Shown: positions 1 through 7,130, numbered from the stretch's first letter. The stretch is DNA of 8,199 bases from Oscillospiraceae bacterium (GCA_003499325.1 DNIP01000070.1:1-8199), one strand, 5' to 3'. Notes: generated from the sequence alone by a model not told the origin. Translations and numbers: made by a program.

Positions 1-38
1 CGTTATCCGTCGCAGAAGGACATACGGTTTTATGGGGC

Positions 39-1580
39 TTACTTCTCGGTATATCCCATTAATGTCTCCAGCTCCCTGCGGGTAAGCTGCTGATACAAAT
101 GGGTTCCCTGACCGTATTCGCACCCTGCCTTTTTCACGGAGGAAAGCTGCTTTGCTGTGTCGATACCGCGAGCGGTCATTTTGACGCCGCGCTGTACAGC
201 CTGCTCAAATATACCGAGGACGTCCTCATCGCCGCTTTTCTCCTTGAGCTTTTTCAAATCGAGCATGATTTCATCGGCGCTTGTTTTCTCCAAATTCATA
301 TAATCGCCGTCAAAGCCGTCGATCGATACCCGAATGCCTTTTTCAAGCAATTCATTTTCCAGCTTGACCGTTTCGGCGTAGCAGATACGGTAAGCGTCAA
401 TGCTGATCGCGACCTCCAGATTTCTGGGGGTCAGACGGTATTGGGAAAGCAGCTCGGAGATATGCGCCGAGATATCGATCGCGAGCAAATCGGTTTTGGA
501 AACCTTCAGAACCAACGGCAAGGGACGCACCCCGCTGTCGATCCACTCGCGAAGCATGGAGCACGCCTTGTCCCACATAGCGATATTCAGCTTAACAATA
601 TAGCCGTTCGCCTTGATGATGGGGAGGTATCTGTCGGGACTGATCGTGCCGAGCTGCTCGTGGTTCCATCTGAGGTTGACCTCCGCCTTGACCACCGAAC
701 GGTCTGACAGTCGGCATACAGGCTCAAGAGAGTAAGTGAACTCATCCCTGTCGGCGCCCGCCAGCATCTCGATCATCACCCGCTGCTCCTCTGATTCGGC
801 AGCGCTTAAGGAGTTGATGATCTTTGCGCCCATATCGTGGATGCGCGACAGATAACCGATCGTCTGCTGTGAATTCAGATACTGCTGTCCTCTGATGAAT
901 TCATCAGCCTGCGGCAGTACGATAATATGAAAACGCTCGATAAACATCTTCAGCTCTCTGAGAGCCAGATTCCACACGATGCGGTAAATCGCATTGAAGG
1001 TGATCGAAAGGATAACGCCCACGATAGAGGTATAGAAGGCGGTGGTGATTCCTCGAAGCAGGCTTTGGATGCCTGAAACAGTTTCCTGCAAATCTCCGTA
1101 AGAAATACCGCTGATACCGGTTACCATTCCCAAAAACGTACCCAAAAGTCCCAGCGCGGTGAGCGTACCCGAGATTTGGATGACAACGCTCCTCCAGCTG
1201 CGAACCGAGAGAGCGTCGTCATTGATGACGCTTTCGATATCGCTGATGACAACTCCCTGCTCACGCTGTTCCATCGCCATCTCAATATATTCGTCAAAGA
1301 GAGCGTCCAACGTGGTCTGTCCGAAAAAGGGCTTGAGCTCCGATACGGGAAGCAGTCTGTTGTCGGAATTGATTTTTTTGATATCGTCGAGCTGCTTGAT
1401 TCCCTGTTTGAACGCGCCGATATAGCGCAGCAGGGGCAGGATTCCGAAAACAAAGCCCAGTATCACAATGATACTCATAATTCCCGCGACAGCCATAGAC
1501 AACATATCGGGTGCAATAGCGGTAAACATGCCGCTGATCAAAAATAATACGCCGCCGATGAATACAATACTCTTCTTCAT
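39..1580 (-). CDS. MotA/TolQ/ExbB proton-channel domain fused to a degenerate EAL domain
   Basis: This 513-residue membrane protein has two hydrophobic segments at about residues 5-27 and 29-52, then a cytoplasmic stretch. Residues about 100-225 look like a MotA/TolQ/ExbB channel domain, with membrane segments near 132-155 (a GTLTALGLLGTFLGMVTG-like helix) and 177-203. Residues about 282-508 align with an EAL (c-di-GMP phosphodiesterase) fold: AEVNLRW at 299-305 replaces the ExLxRW block, DGFDGDYMNL at 421-430 replaces DDFGTGYSSL, and GCEYGQG at 486-492 matches the C-terminal GCDxxQG. Several catalytic positions are changed: VNLS reads VSKT, the LEITE glutamate is absent, KID reads MLD, and AEGVE reads ARGID. 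I infer no phosphodiesterase activity; nucleotide binding remains possible. The start is ATG at 1580, with GAGGA about 5 bases upstream. No MotB/ExbD partner is visible in the window; only 38 bases follow the stop codon. Domain identities are from reading motifs, not a profile search. Confidence 0.8.
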   Translation of the reverse strand: MKKSIVFIGGVLFLISGMFTAIAPDMLSMAVAGIMSIIVILGFVFGILPLLRYIGAFKQGIKQLDDIKKINSDNRLLPVSELKPFFGQTTLDALFDEYIEMAMEQREQGVVISDIESVINDDALSVRSWRSVVIQISGTLTALGLLGTFLGMVTGISGISYGDLQETVSGIQSLLRGITTAFYTSIVGVILSITFNAIYRIVWNLALRELKMFIERFHIIVLPQADEFIRGQQYLNSQQTIGYLSRIHDMGAKIINSLSAAESEEQRVMIEMLAGADRDEFTYSLEPVCRLSDRSVVKAEVNLRWNHEQLGTISPDRYLPIIKANGYIVKLNIAMWDKACSMLREWIDSGVRPLPLVLKVSKTDLLAIDISAHISELLSQYRLTPRNLEVAISIDAYRICYAETVKLENELLEKGIRVSIDGFDGDYMNLEKTSADEIMLDLKKLKEKSGDEDVLGIFEQAVQRGVKMTARGIDTAKQLSSVKKAGCEYGQGTHLYQQLTRRELETLMGYTEK

Positions 1581-1638
1581 ACAGTCCTCACAAATTCAAC
1601 CGATGATAATACCCATGATATTATTCAATATTTATAGT

Positions 1639-1667
1639 ATCATAACATAAAATATACAACAAAGCAA
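1639..1667 (-). promoter_or_regulatory. Sigma-A type promoter for the channel/EAL gene
   Basis: On the minus strand TTGCTT (1667-1662) is followed by a 17-base spacer and TATGAT (1644-1639). The -10 box lies about 58 bases before the ATG at 1580, giving a 5' leader of roughly 50 bases. The boxes match four and five of six consensus bases, and the region is AT-rich. This is inferred from sequence only. Confidence 0.55.
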
Positions 1668-1720
1668 CGATTATTACTAAAAAATAAGGTCTTTTTGTCT
1701 AAAAAATATCATTTTGCGCC

Positions 1721-1860
1721 TTACAAAACAGGGGTGATACCGAGCTCCGGCGTTAATCGATTATTGCCGCCTCCGATTTTTCTCTTTTGATGGCATGGAA
1801 TGCTTTCGGCAAATTGCCCCCTTCCGTTATCCTGCACAAATCTACCCCTGTTTTTTCTAC
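1721..1860. repeat. Putative MITE-like or structured-RNA element with inverted terminal repeats
   Basis: AAAACAGGGGT at 1725-1735 is exactly inverted as ACCCCTGTTTT at 1844-1854, 108 bases apart, and each arm lies within a few bases of a TA dinucleotide. Between the arms are small hairpins: 1748-1769 (CGGC/GCCG outer stem and an AT-rich inner stem), GCAT/ATGC at 1793-1803 and GGCA/TGCC at 1808-1818. No convincing gene lies inside. The ends resemble a small non-autonomous element with TA target sites. Alternatively, the run of T at 1851-1856 after the right arm could end a folded transcript. No family is recognised. Confidence 0.4.
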
Positions 1861-1902
1861 ATTCCGATGATGAAAAAACTGATACAACAAATTGACTTTT
1901 TT

Positions 1903-1911
1903 TGATATAAT
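1903..1911 (+). promoter_or_regulatory. Extended -10 promoter for the dockerin-protein gene
   Basis: TGATATAAT at 1903-1911 is a perfect extended -10 (TGnTATAAT). No good -35 box sits 16-18 bases upstream, which is common for extended -10 promoters. The start codon is at 1962, so the leader would be about 45 bases. A TTGACT at 1892-1897 lies only 8 bases from the -10 and cannot be its partner. Confidence 0.55.
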
Positions 1912-1948
1912 AGAGGTGTGTAAATAGATTTACATCGTTACAATAAAG

Positions 1949-1954
1949 AGGAGG
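1949..1954 (+). promoter_or_regulatory. Ribosome binding site of the dockerin-protein gene
   Basis: A perfect AGGAGG lies 7 bases before the ATG at 1962, inside a longer purine run (1947-1956). It fixes the start codon and predicts strong translation. Confidence 0.85.
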
Positions 1955-1961
1955 AGATCTT

Positions 1962-2945
1962 ATGAAAAGAATCATTGCCCTGATACTCAGTTTTTGTATG
2001 CTGCTCGGCATTGGCAGCGTAACTGTGTTTGCAGATACACCGATATTCGATATACTTGATCATTGGAAAACAAATGTCGTGATCTTCTATAACTCTGATG
2101 ATATTTTCGATTCTGCGACGATCTGTTATTGCGCCGACGGTTCCGAAAACTGGCAGAACGCAGAGATGACCTATGGCGGTAAGAACGAGTTTTATCAGGA
2201 CAGCTGGTATTTCACCATGCCGGAAGGCAAGTACCGTTATTATATCACTGATGGTACGCACCGTACGAAGGAAGAGTATTTTACCGGAGAGATCATTCTC
2301 TATCTATTGAACGAAACCGATGAAAGCGGATACTATGATCTGTGGCTCGATTGGTTATGTGCCGATCCCAATCCTACTTTGTATTACGCTGATAAGTTTG
2401 CGGAATACTGCGCTTCCCAATCGGAAGAAGTGTTGGATTATGACGAGCTGTATTATCACCGAGGCAATGACGGTGAGCTTGACTGGGTGCTGTTGTATGC
2501 TCACGGCGGTTGGCCCGATCCTTGGTATGGAATGGGGATCATCGGCAATCGTGTGATCGTATCCGGCACCTATCCGGTATTCACCTTCGGAATGGGTCTG
2601 TATGATGTAAAGAAAGACGCCTTCTATGATTTGTATGCGATGAAAGATTACGATCACTATGACGGTCTTGCCGAAGCGATCGATCAGTATGGGAAAGGCA
2701 AGCTGCTCGGCGATCTTGACGGTGATGACAGCATTACGATCCTCGACGCAACGATGATCCAACGTTGTGAAATAAATGCGGCAGATTATCCCGAAAGTGA
2801 CTGGATCAACGAATCTGAATTAGTTAATGATGTATTCAAGCCGATTCATTACTACTCCGACTTTAACCGCGACGGGGAGCGTAATATCCTTGACGCGACC
2901 TGCATCCAGCGTTATCTTATCGGGGCGCCTTATCCGATCGGATAA
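1962..2945 (+). CDS. Secreted protein with C-terminal dockerin-like module
   Basis: The product is 327 residues long. It begins with a signal peptide (MKR, a hydrophobic core to about residue 20, probable cleavage after VFA at residue 24), so it is exported. Residues about 249-320 form a dockerin-like module of two calcium loops: D251-x-D253-x-D255 ending at D262, and D300-x-N302-x-D304 ending at D311. Each is followed by an ILDATxIQR helix. Dockerins normally dock a protein onto cohesins of a scaffold or surface complex. The loops are separated by about 30 residues rich in acidic and aromatic positions. The body (25-248) shows no catalytic motif I recognise. Residues about 36-110 are beta-rich and rich in Tyr/Trp, faintly like a starch-binding module, and 138-240 contains an aromatic segment around HGGWPDPWYG. 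Both readings are tentative. It has its own promoter and ends at a shared terminator, so it is probably monocistronic. Confidence 0.85.
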   Translation: MKRIIALILSFCMLLGIGSVTVFADTPIFDILDHWKTNVVIFYNSDDIFDSATICYCADGSENWQNAEMTYGGKNEFYQDSWYFTMPEGKYRYYITDGTHRTKEEYFTGEIILYLLNETDESGYYDLWLDWLCADPNPTLYYADKFAEYCASQSEEVLDYDELYYHRGNDGELDWVLLYAHGGWPDPWYGMGIIGNRVIVSGTYPVFTFGMGLYDVKKDAFYDLYAMKDYDHYDGLAEAIDQYGKGKLLGDLDGDDSITILDATMIQRCEINAADYPESDWINESELVNDVFKPIHYYSDFNRDGERNILDATCIQRYLIGAPYPIG

Positions 2946-2964
2946 AGGTTAATATAATCAACAA

Positions 2965-2993
2965 AACCGCCCGATTTTTCGGGCGGTTCTTTT
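2965..2993. terminator. Bidirectional intrinsic terminator
   Basis: A 10-bp perfect stem, AACCGCCCGA (2965-2974) with TCGGGCGGTT (2979-2988), encloses a four-T loop. On the plus strand it runs into TTCTTTT. On the minus strand the stem is followed by TTTTGTTG. It sits between the convergent stops at 2945 and 3000 and can end both transcripts. Confidence 0.9.
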
Positions 2994-2999
2994 ATGCGC

Positions 3000-4553
3000 T
3001 TAATAAACAATAACCGGTGTGCCGACCTCGATGACGGCGTACATTTCTTTGGCGACCTTGGGGGGCAGGTTGACGCAGCCGTGCGAGCCGTTGCCCTTGT
3101 AGATGTTGCCGCCGAAGCTGGAGCGCCAGTCAGCGTCGTGCAGTCCCCAGCCGCCGCCAATGAACGGCATCCAGTAGGTGACGTAGGAGGTGTAGTCCTC
3201 GCCCTTGAGCGTACAGGGAGAGGCCTTGCCGTTGACCTCAAAGTAACCCTTGGGGGTATCTGCCGAGCCGTAGTTGCCGGTGACGCAGTCGCTGTCAAGA
3301 TAGACGTCGCCGTCGACGATGTACCACATATGCTGGTCGTCAAGGCTGACCTCCACATAGGTGTCGCCGACCTCTTTGTCATAGATCTCCTTGTTCGCGA
3401 CAAAGCTCAGCTCGGTATAGGTGCCAGTGATATCGTGACCGTCGACCGTCTTGTACGGGAAGATACGGAAGTAATAGGTCTTGCCGTTTTCAAGGCGCGA
3501 GGTGCTGAAATGGGTGCTCTCGGTGTCGCCCAGATGCTCCCAGTTTTCCTGATCCGTGCTGTAGTAGATTTGATAGCCGTCGGCGTATTTGCTCTCTTCA
3601 AAATCAAGCGATACCCTGCCGAGCTTGGAGGCGGAGTCATCGTCCTTGGGGCCTAAGAGCCCCGCGACGGTGCGGATCGCGGATTTCGCGCCGGGCATGA
3701 CGCCGGTGCTGTCCTCGCGATAAGCGCAGATGCGGTAGTAGTAGGCTCTGCCCGCTTCCAGATCGGCGTCGGTGAATTCGGTGGTATTTTGATCAAAGGT
3801 CTGATAATCGCTCCACTTGCCCTTGTAACAGCGCTCGAGCAGATAGCCGTCGGCACGGTCGTTTTTATCCCAGCTCAGTGAGATCGCGGACTTGGTCTCA
3901 TCGGTCATCCTGAAGTTTTCCACGTCCGTAGGCGCGGTGCCGAAGGTTACCTCGGTGCCCTCGCCCTCTTTGACGGAATTGTTGCTTTTGATGTAAGGCG
4001 TCACCTTGAAGCTGTATTTACTGCCCGTGCCGAGGTTGCGGACGTCCAGCCCCGCGGTCTTGGCGATCGAGAACAGTTGATAGCCGGAGCCCGATACATT
4101 GTCGTCGCGGCGATAGATGTTATATCCGTCAACGCCGTCGATCGGATCCCATCCGATACGGATGCTGTCGGGCTTCTCGCTCAGGCGCTTAAGCCCCGTA
4201 ACCTGCGGGATGGCGTCGGCAGTATATTCTTTCTTTTCGTTTTCTGCTTTATTTGTTGTTTTAACTGCTTCATCTGCGGTTGATGCGCCGAAAACGCGCT
4301 CACCGGTGACGGTGTGCAGCAGCGGCGTTTCGATCACCGATCTTGCCGCGGCGGCGCCCTGCAGGTCGCGCGGCGCAAAGGCGATGCTCTTCGTCATCAG
4401 CAAAACGCCCGCAGTCAATAGGGCGGCAGCGGCGACAACCGCCGTGCCGATGATGATCCATTTGTTTTTCGTAGTTACTCCTCCTCTCCCCGACGCGCCG
4501 GGCGCATGGGGGATCCTGTTAGCTCCCTGTATCAAAGGGAGGCTCATTTTCAT
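3000..4553 (-). CDS. Membrane-anchored L,D-transpeptidase (YkuD) with three FN3 domains
   Basis: This 517-residue protein has a membrane anchor at about 32-54 (preceded by KNK), a polar linker, and three fibronectin type III-like domains at roughly 116-206, 208-297 and 303-385. Each carries a WDxxxxxDGYxxxR or DGYQIYY strand and a YxFxVxPY or YYxRIxxY strand. A YkuD catalytic domain follows at about 396-517. The active site is visible: His472 in GLHDADW and SHGCVNLP with His491 and nucleophile Cys493. YkuD enzymes crosslink peptidoglycan stem peptides (3-3 bonds) outside the membrane; the FN3 domains probably act as spacer or binding modules. The ATG at 4553 overlaps the xpt stop codon (TAATG), which suggests translational coupling. 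The first 27 codons look unlike a signal anchor, and a perfect AGGAGG lies seven bases before an ACG at 4472-4470, so the true N-terminus may be there (490 residues). Function is confident; the start is not. Confidence 0.9.
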   Translation of the reverse strand: MKMSLPLIQGANRIPHAPGASGRGGVTTKNKWIIIGTAVVAAAALLTAGVLLMTKSIAFAPRDLQGAAAARSVIETPLLHTVTGERVFGASTADEAVKTTNKAENEKKEYTADAIPQVTGLKRLSEKPDSIRIGWDPIDGVDGYNIYRRDDNVSGSGYQLFSIAKTAGLDVRNLGTGSKYSFKVTPYIKSNNSVKEGEGTEVTFGTAPTDVENFRMTDETKSAISLSWDKNDRADGYLLERCYKGKWSDYQTFDQNTTEFTDADLEAGRAYYYRICAYREDSTGVMPGAKSAIRTVAGLLGPKDDDSASKLGRVSLDFEESKYADGYQIYYSTDQENWEHLGDTESTHFSTSRLENGKTYYFRIFPYKTVDGHDITGTYTELSFVANKEIYDKEVGDTYVEVSLDDQHMWYIVDGDVYLDSDCVTGNYGSADTPKGYFEVNGKASPCTLKGEDYTSYVTYWMPFIGGGWGLHDADWRSSFGGNIYKGNGSHGCVNLPPKVAKEMYAVIEVGTPVIVY

Positions 4554-5125
4554 TAGTGTATGAACTGTATGACGTTATTATCCATGCTCTTGATGCGGGC
4601 GAGCGACTCCACTCTCACGCCCATGTTGCGGATCATATCGCCGCCCTGCTGATAGGCTTTTTCGATGATGATGCCCGCGCCCACGATGGTCGCGCCCGCG
4701 TCGCGGATCAGGCTGATCAAGCCCTGCAAAGCGGAGCCCATCGCTAGAAAGTCGTCGATGATCAGCACCTTGTCCTCGGGCTTTAAGAAGTCCTTGGACA
4801 CGATGATGTCGTAGGTGCGTTTATGGGTGAACGATTCTACCTTGGAGGTGTAAACGTCGTTGGCGATATTGATGGTCTTGTTTTTCTTAGCGAACACCAC
4901 GGGCACATGGAATTCCTGCGCGACGATACAGGCGATGCCGATACCGCTCGCCTCGATGGTGAGGATCTTGGTGATCTCCTCCCCCTCGTACAGGCGCTTG
5001 AATTCCTTGGCAAGCTGCGCGATAAAGTCAACGTCGATCTGGTGGTTGACAAAGCTGTCTACCTTCAATACGTTTCCCTCGCGTACGATACCGTCTTTTA
5101 AGATTCTGTCTTCCAGTAATTTCAT
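4553..5125 (-). CDS. xpt: Xanthine phosphoribosyltransferase
   Basis: This cytoplasmic purine-salvage enzyme transfers phosphoribose from PRPP to xanthine, giving XMP. The 190-residue product matches the usual Xpt length. Recognisable features are VDSFVNHQID at residues 22-31, VVFAKK at 76-81, the PRPP loop VLIIDDFLAMGSA at 120-132 with the acidic pair Asp124-Asp125, and the C-terminal VESLARI at 172-178. I chose the ATG at 5125 (MKLLEDRI) over one at 5146 because the former aligns with known Xpt N-termini and has a GGGGGA-type ribosome binding site 7 bases upstream, while the latter has none. The downstream L,D-transpeptidase ORF overlaps the stop by one base. Upstream are a promoter and an 18-bp palindrome, but no purine riboswitch. 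Xpt and Hpt/Apt share this fold; the xanthine-specific assignment rests on overall resemblance to Bacillus Xpt. Confidence 0.93.
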   Translation of the reverse strand: MKLLEDRILKDGIVREGNVLKVDSFVNHQIDVDFIAQLAKEFKRLYEGEEITKILTIEASGIGIACIVAQEFHVPVVFAKKNKTINIANDVYTSKVESFTHKRTYDIIVSKDFLKPEDKVLIIDDFLAMGSALQGLISLIRDAGATIVGAGIIIEKAYQQGGDMIRNMGVRVESLARIKSMDNNVIQFIH

Positions 5126-5199
5126 GTGATATCCCCCATCAATCATTGTTTTTGAAAGCCGTTTGATGTGGTGGTCGCAGTGGTACGGCGATCGTGACT

Positions 5200-5217
5200 A
5201 AATCTATATATAGATTT
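5200..5217. promoter_or_regulatory. 18-bp perfect palindrome, candidate operator for xpt
   Basis: AAATCTATATATAGATTT is perfectly self-complementary. It lies about 11 bases downstream of the xpt -10 box, so it would cover roughly +4 to +21 of the transcript, a typical repressor site. A further half-site, ATCTATATA on the minus strand (5229-5221), sits immediately upstream. The binding protein is unknown. Confidence 0.55.
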
Positions 5218-5227
5218 TTGTATATAG

Positions 5228-5256
5228 ATATTACTACATTTTGTGACAGGTTGCAA
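5228..5256 (-). promoter_or_regulatory. Promoter for xpt
   Basis: On the minus strand TTGCAA (5256-5251) and TAATAT (5233-5228) are separated by 17 bases. The predicted transcript starts near 5221, leaving a leader of about 95 bases. The -35 box is flanked by two direct TGACAGG copies (5244-5250 and 5264-5270, plus strand), 20 bases apart. Confidence 0.5.
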
Positions 5257-5293
5257 GTGGTTTTGACAGGAAAGAAGAAATTTATCCGTTTTG

Positions 5294-5322
5294 TTGACCA
5301 AACCGCCGAATTAGGCTATAAT
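5294..5322 (+). promoter_or_regulatory. Promoter for fhs
   Basis: TTGACC (5294-5299) and a perfect TATAAT (5317-5322) are separated by the ideal 17 bases. Transcription should start near 5329, giving a leader of about 100 bases before the start codon at 5430. Confidence 0.75.
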
Positions 5323-5343
5323 CTACTGTGGAATAACACTAAA

Positions 5344-5405
5344 TCGGATGTGTGCTTTTTATGTCCGACGGTGATCGGAAGGGGTGATCTCGCGCCCCGC
5401 TTCCG
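5344..5405 (+). promoter_or_regulatory. Folded 5' leader of fhs
   Basis: Two stems lie in the untranslated leader. TCGGA (5344-5348) pairs with TCCGA (5364-5368). CGGAAGGGG (5376-5384) pairs with CCC (5396-5398) plus CTTCCG (5400-5405), a 9-bp GC-rich stem with one bulged G. GGTGATC occurs twice (5370-5376 and 5383-5389). No T-run follows, so it is not an intrinsic terminator. It does not match the ZTP or tetrahydrofolate riboswitch cores as I know them. Confidence 0.35.
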
Positions 5406-5429
5406 CGCAAATACCTTTTGGAGATGATA

Positions 5430-7100
5430 TTGTTGACTGATATTGAGATCGCACAGAGCTGTGAGATGAAGCCGATCTGGGAGATCGCCGACGCGGCGGG
5501 TATCCCCGAAGAATATGTCGAGTATTACGGAAAGTATAAGGCAAAGCTGAGCTTAGATATCCTGAAGCGTGAGGACAGGGAGAACAAGCTCATCCTCGTG
5601 ACCGCCATGACCCCCACCCCTGCGGGCGAGGGCAAAACCACTACCACCATCGGTCTCGCCGACGGGCTCAGACGACTGGGCAAGAGCGCCAATGTCGCGC
5701 TGCGCGAGCCGTCTCTCGGCCCCGTGTTCGGTATCAAGGGCGGCGCCGCGGGCGGCGGCTGGGCACAGGTCGTCCCGATGGAGGACATTAACCTGCATTT
5801 CACCGGCGATATGCACGCCATCGGCGCGGCAAACAACCTGCTCGCCGCGATGCTTGATAACCATATTTATCAGGGCAACAGCCTGAACATCGACCCCCGC
5901 CGCATCACATGGAAACGCTGTGTGGATATGAACGACCGCCAGCTGCGTTTTGTGACCGACGGTCTGGGCGGCAGAGTCAACGGCGTGCCGCGTGAGGACG
6001 GCTACGACATCACCGTCGCGTCCGAGGTCATGGCGATCCTCTGCCTTGCCGAATCTGTCAGCGATCTCAAAGACCGCCTGTCACGTATCATCGTCGGCTA
6101 TACCTTTGACGAACAGCCCGTCACCGCGGGCGATCTCAAGGCGCAGGGCGCGATGACCGCGCTGCTCAAGGACGCGATCAAGCCTAATCTGGTGCAGACC
6201 TTAGAGGGCACCCCCGCCTTTGTGCACGGCGGACCCTTCGCCAATATCGCCCATGGCTGTAACTCCGTGCTCGCGACCAAGGTGGCGAGAAAGCTGAGCG
6301 ATTACACCGTGACGGAAGCGGGCTTCGGCGCTGATCTGGGCGCGGAAAAATTCCTCGATATCAAATGCCGTTACGCGGACATGAAGCCCGACGCGGTCGT
6401 CATCGTCGCGACCATCCGCGCGCTGAAAATGCACGGCGGCGTAGATAAAAAGCACCTTGATCCCGAAAATTTGGAGGCACTCGAGAAGGGGCTGCCGAAT
6501 CTGCTGCGCCATGTCGATAATATCAAGAATGTCTACAAGCTGCCGAGTGTGGTGGCGATCAACCGCTTCCCGACCGATACCGACGCGGAGATCGATATGG
6601 TCATCCGCCGCTGTAAGGAGCTGGGCGTGAATACCGTGCTCTCCACCGTATGGGCTGACGGCGGCGTCGGCGGCGTTGATCTCGCCGATGAAGTCATCCG
6701 CCTGTGCGACGAGGAATCGAACGAGGATTTCTCCTACCTTTACGAGCTCGACGAGCCGATCGAAAGAAAGATCCGCGCCATCTGCAAGCGCGTGTACCGC
6801 GCGAGCCATGTGGCGTTCACCAAAAATGCCGAGAAAGAGATTCAGCGCATCACCGCGATGGGCTACGGCAATTTGCCCATTTGCATCGCGAAAACGCAAT
6901 ACAGCTTTTCGGATGAAGCACAGCTGATCGGCGCGCCCGAGGGCTTTGTCATCCATGTGCAGAATGTGCGCCTGTCTGCCGGTGCGGGCTTCATCGTCGC
7001 GCTGACCGGCGCGATCATGACGATGCCCGGTCTGCCGAAGTCCCCCGCCGCCGAGCGGATCGACGTGAGCGACGACGGCGTGATCAGCGGGTTGTTCTAA
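5430..7100 (+). CDS. fhs: Formate-tetrahydrofolate ligase
   Basis: Fhs joins formate to tetrahydrofolate using ATP, giving 10-formyl-THF for purine synthesis and initiator tRNA formylation; in acetogens it is part of the Wood-Ljungdahl methyl branch. The product is 556 residues, the standard length. Near the N-terminus is [14 protein letters not shown], followed by the ATP-binding loop [10 protein letters not shown] at about 61-70, the [19 protein letters not shown] region at 93-111 and [11 protein letters not shown] at about 126-136, all hallmarks of the family. The C-terminus has the conserved [23 protein letters not shown] segment, given here as positions about 524-546. I chose the TTG at 5430 because GGAG (5420-5423) lies 6 bases upstream and the protein then begins like other Fhs. 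A TTG at 5418 or 5433 is possible. It has its own strong promoter and a structured leader, and is divergent from xpt. No other acetogenesis gene is in the window. Confidence 0.96.
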   Translation: MLTDIEIAQSCEMKPIWEIADAAGIPEEYVEYYGKYKAKLSLDILKREDRENKLILVTAMTPTPAGEGKTTTTIGLADGLRRLGKSANVALREPSLGPVFGIKGGAAGGGWAQVVPMEDINLHFTGDMHAIGAANNLLAAMLDNHIYQGNSLNIDPRRITWKRCVDMNDRQLRFVTDGLGGRVNGVPREDGYDITVASEVMAILCLAESVSDLKDRLSRIIVGYTFDEQPVTAGDLKAQGAMTALLKDAIKPNLVQTLEGTPAFVHGGPFANIAHGCNSVLATKVARKLSDYTVTEAGFGADLGAEKFLDIKCRYADMKPDAVVIVATIRALKMHGGVDKKHLDPENLEALEKGLPNLLRHVDNIKNVYKLPSVVAINRFPTDTDAEIDMVIRRCKELGVNTVLSTVWADGGVGGVDLADEVIRLCDEESNEDFSYLYELDEPIERKIRAICKRVYRASHVAFTKNAEKEIQRITAMGYGNLPICIAKTQYSFSDEAQLIGAPEGFVIHVQNVRLSAGAGFIVALTGAIMTMPGLPKSPAAERIDVSDDGVISGLF

Positions 7101-7102
7101 TT

Positions 7103-7130
7103 AGGAATCAGGAATGAGGAATGAGGAATT
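7103..7130 (+). repeat. Four tandem heptamers AGGAATN
   Basis: AGGAATC, AGGAATG, AGGAATG and AGGAATT lie head to tail starting three bases after the fhs stop codon. Runs of this kind are known as variable intergenic spacers in several bacteria. Copy number is likely to vary between strains. Confidence 0.75.

Noticed and set aside
1..38. Start of a MotB/ExbD partner gene after the channel gene
   Set aside because: The only ATG in the remaining bases on the minus strand leads to a stop after six codons; any partner gene would lie outside the window.
99..707. Plus-strand 202-codon frame opposite the EAL-like domain
   Set aside because: It is a shadow of the minus-strand gene, whose membrane and EAL motifs are clear; it has no ribosome binding site and no family resemblance.
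1892..1897. TTGACT as -35 box of the dockerin gene
   Set aside because: Only 8 bases separate it from TATAAT, too few for a promoter pair.
1721..2011. Minus-strand 96-codon open frame
   Set aside because: It runs through the inverted-repeat element, the dockerin promoter and the start of the dockerin gene, and has no ribosome binding site or recognisable domain.
2930..3403. Minus-strand 157-codon frame rich in Arg, Thr and Ser
   Set aside because: It is a frame shadow of the YkuD catalytic domain and crosses the bidirectional terminator.
5126..5227. Purine (guanine) riboswitch upstream of xpt
   Set aside because: The conserved TATA-flanked three-way junction and loop sequences are not present on the minus strand; only an AT palindrome is seen.
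5323..5429. ZTP or tetrahydrofolate riboswitch upstream of fhs
   Set aside because: The conserved core sequences of either class could not be found by eye. Kept only as an unassigned folded leader.
6201..6956. Long minus-strand frame (251 codons) antisense to fhs
   Set aside because: It is an antisense shadow of a GC-rich, well-conserved gene, with no ribosome binding site or domain.
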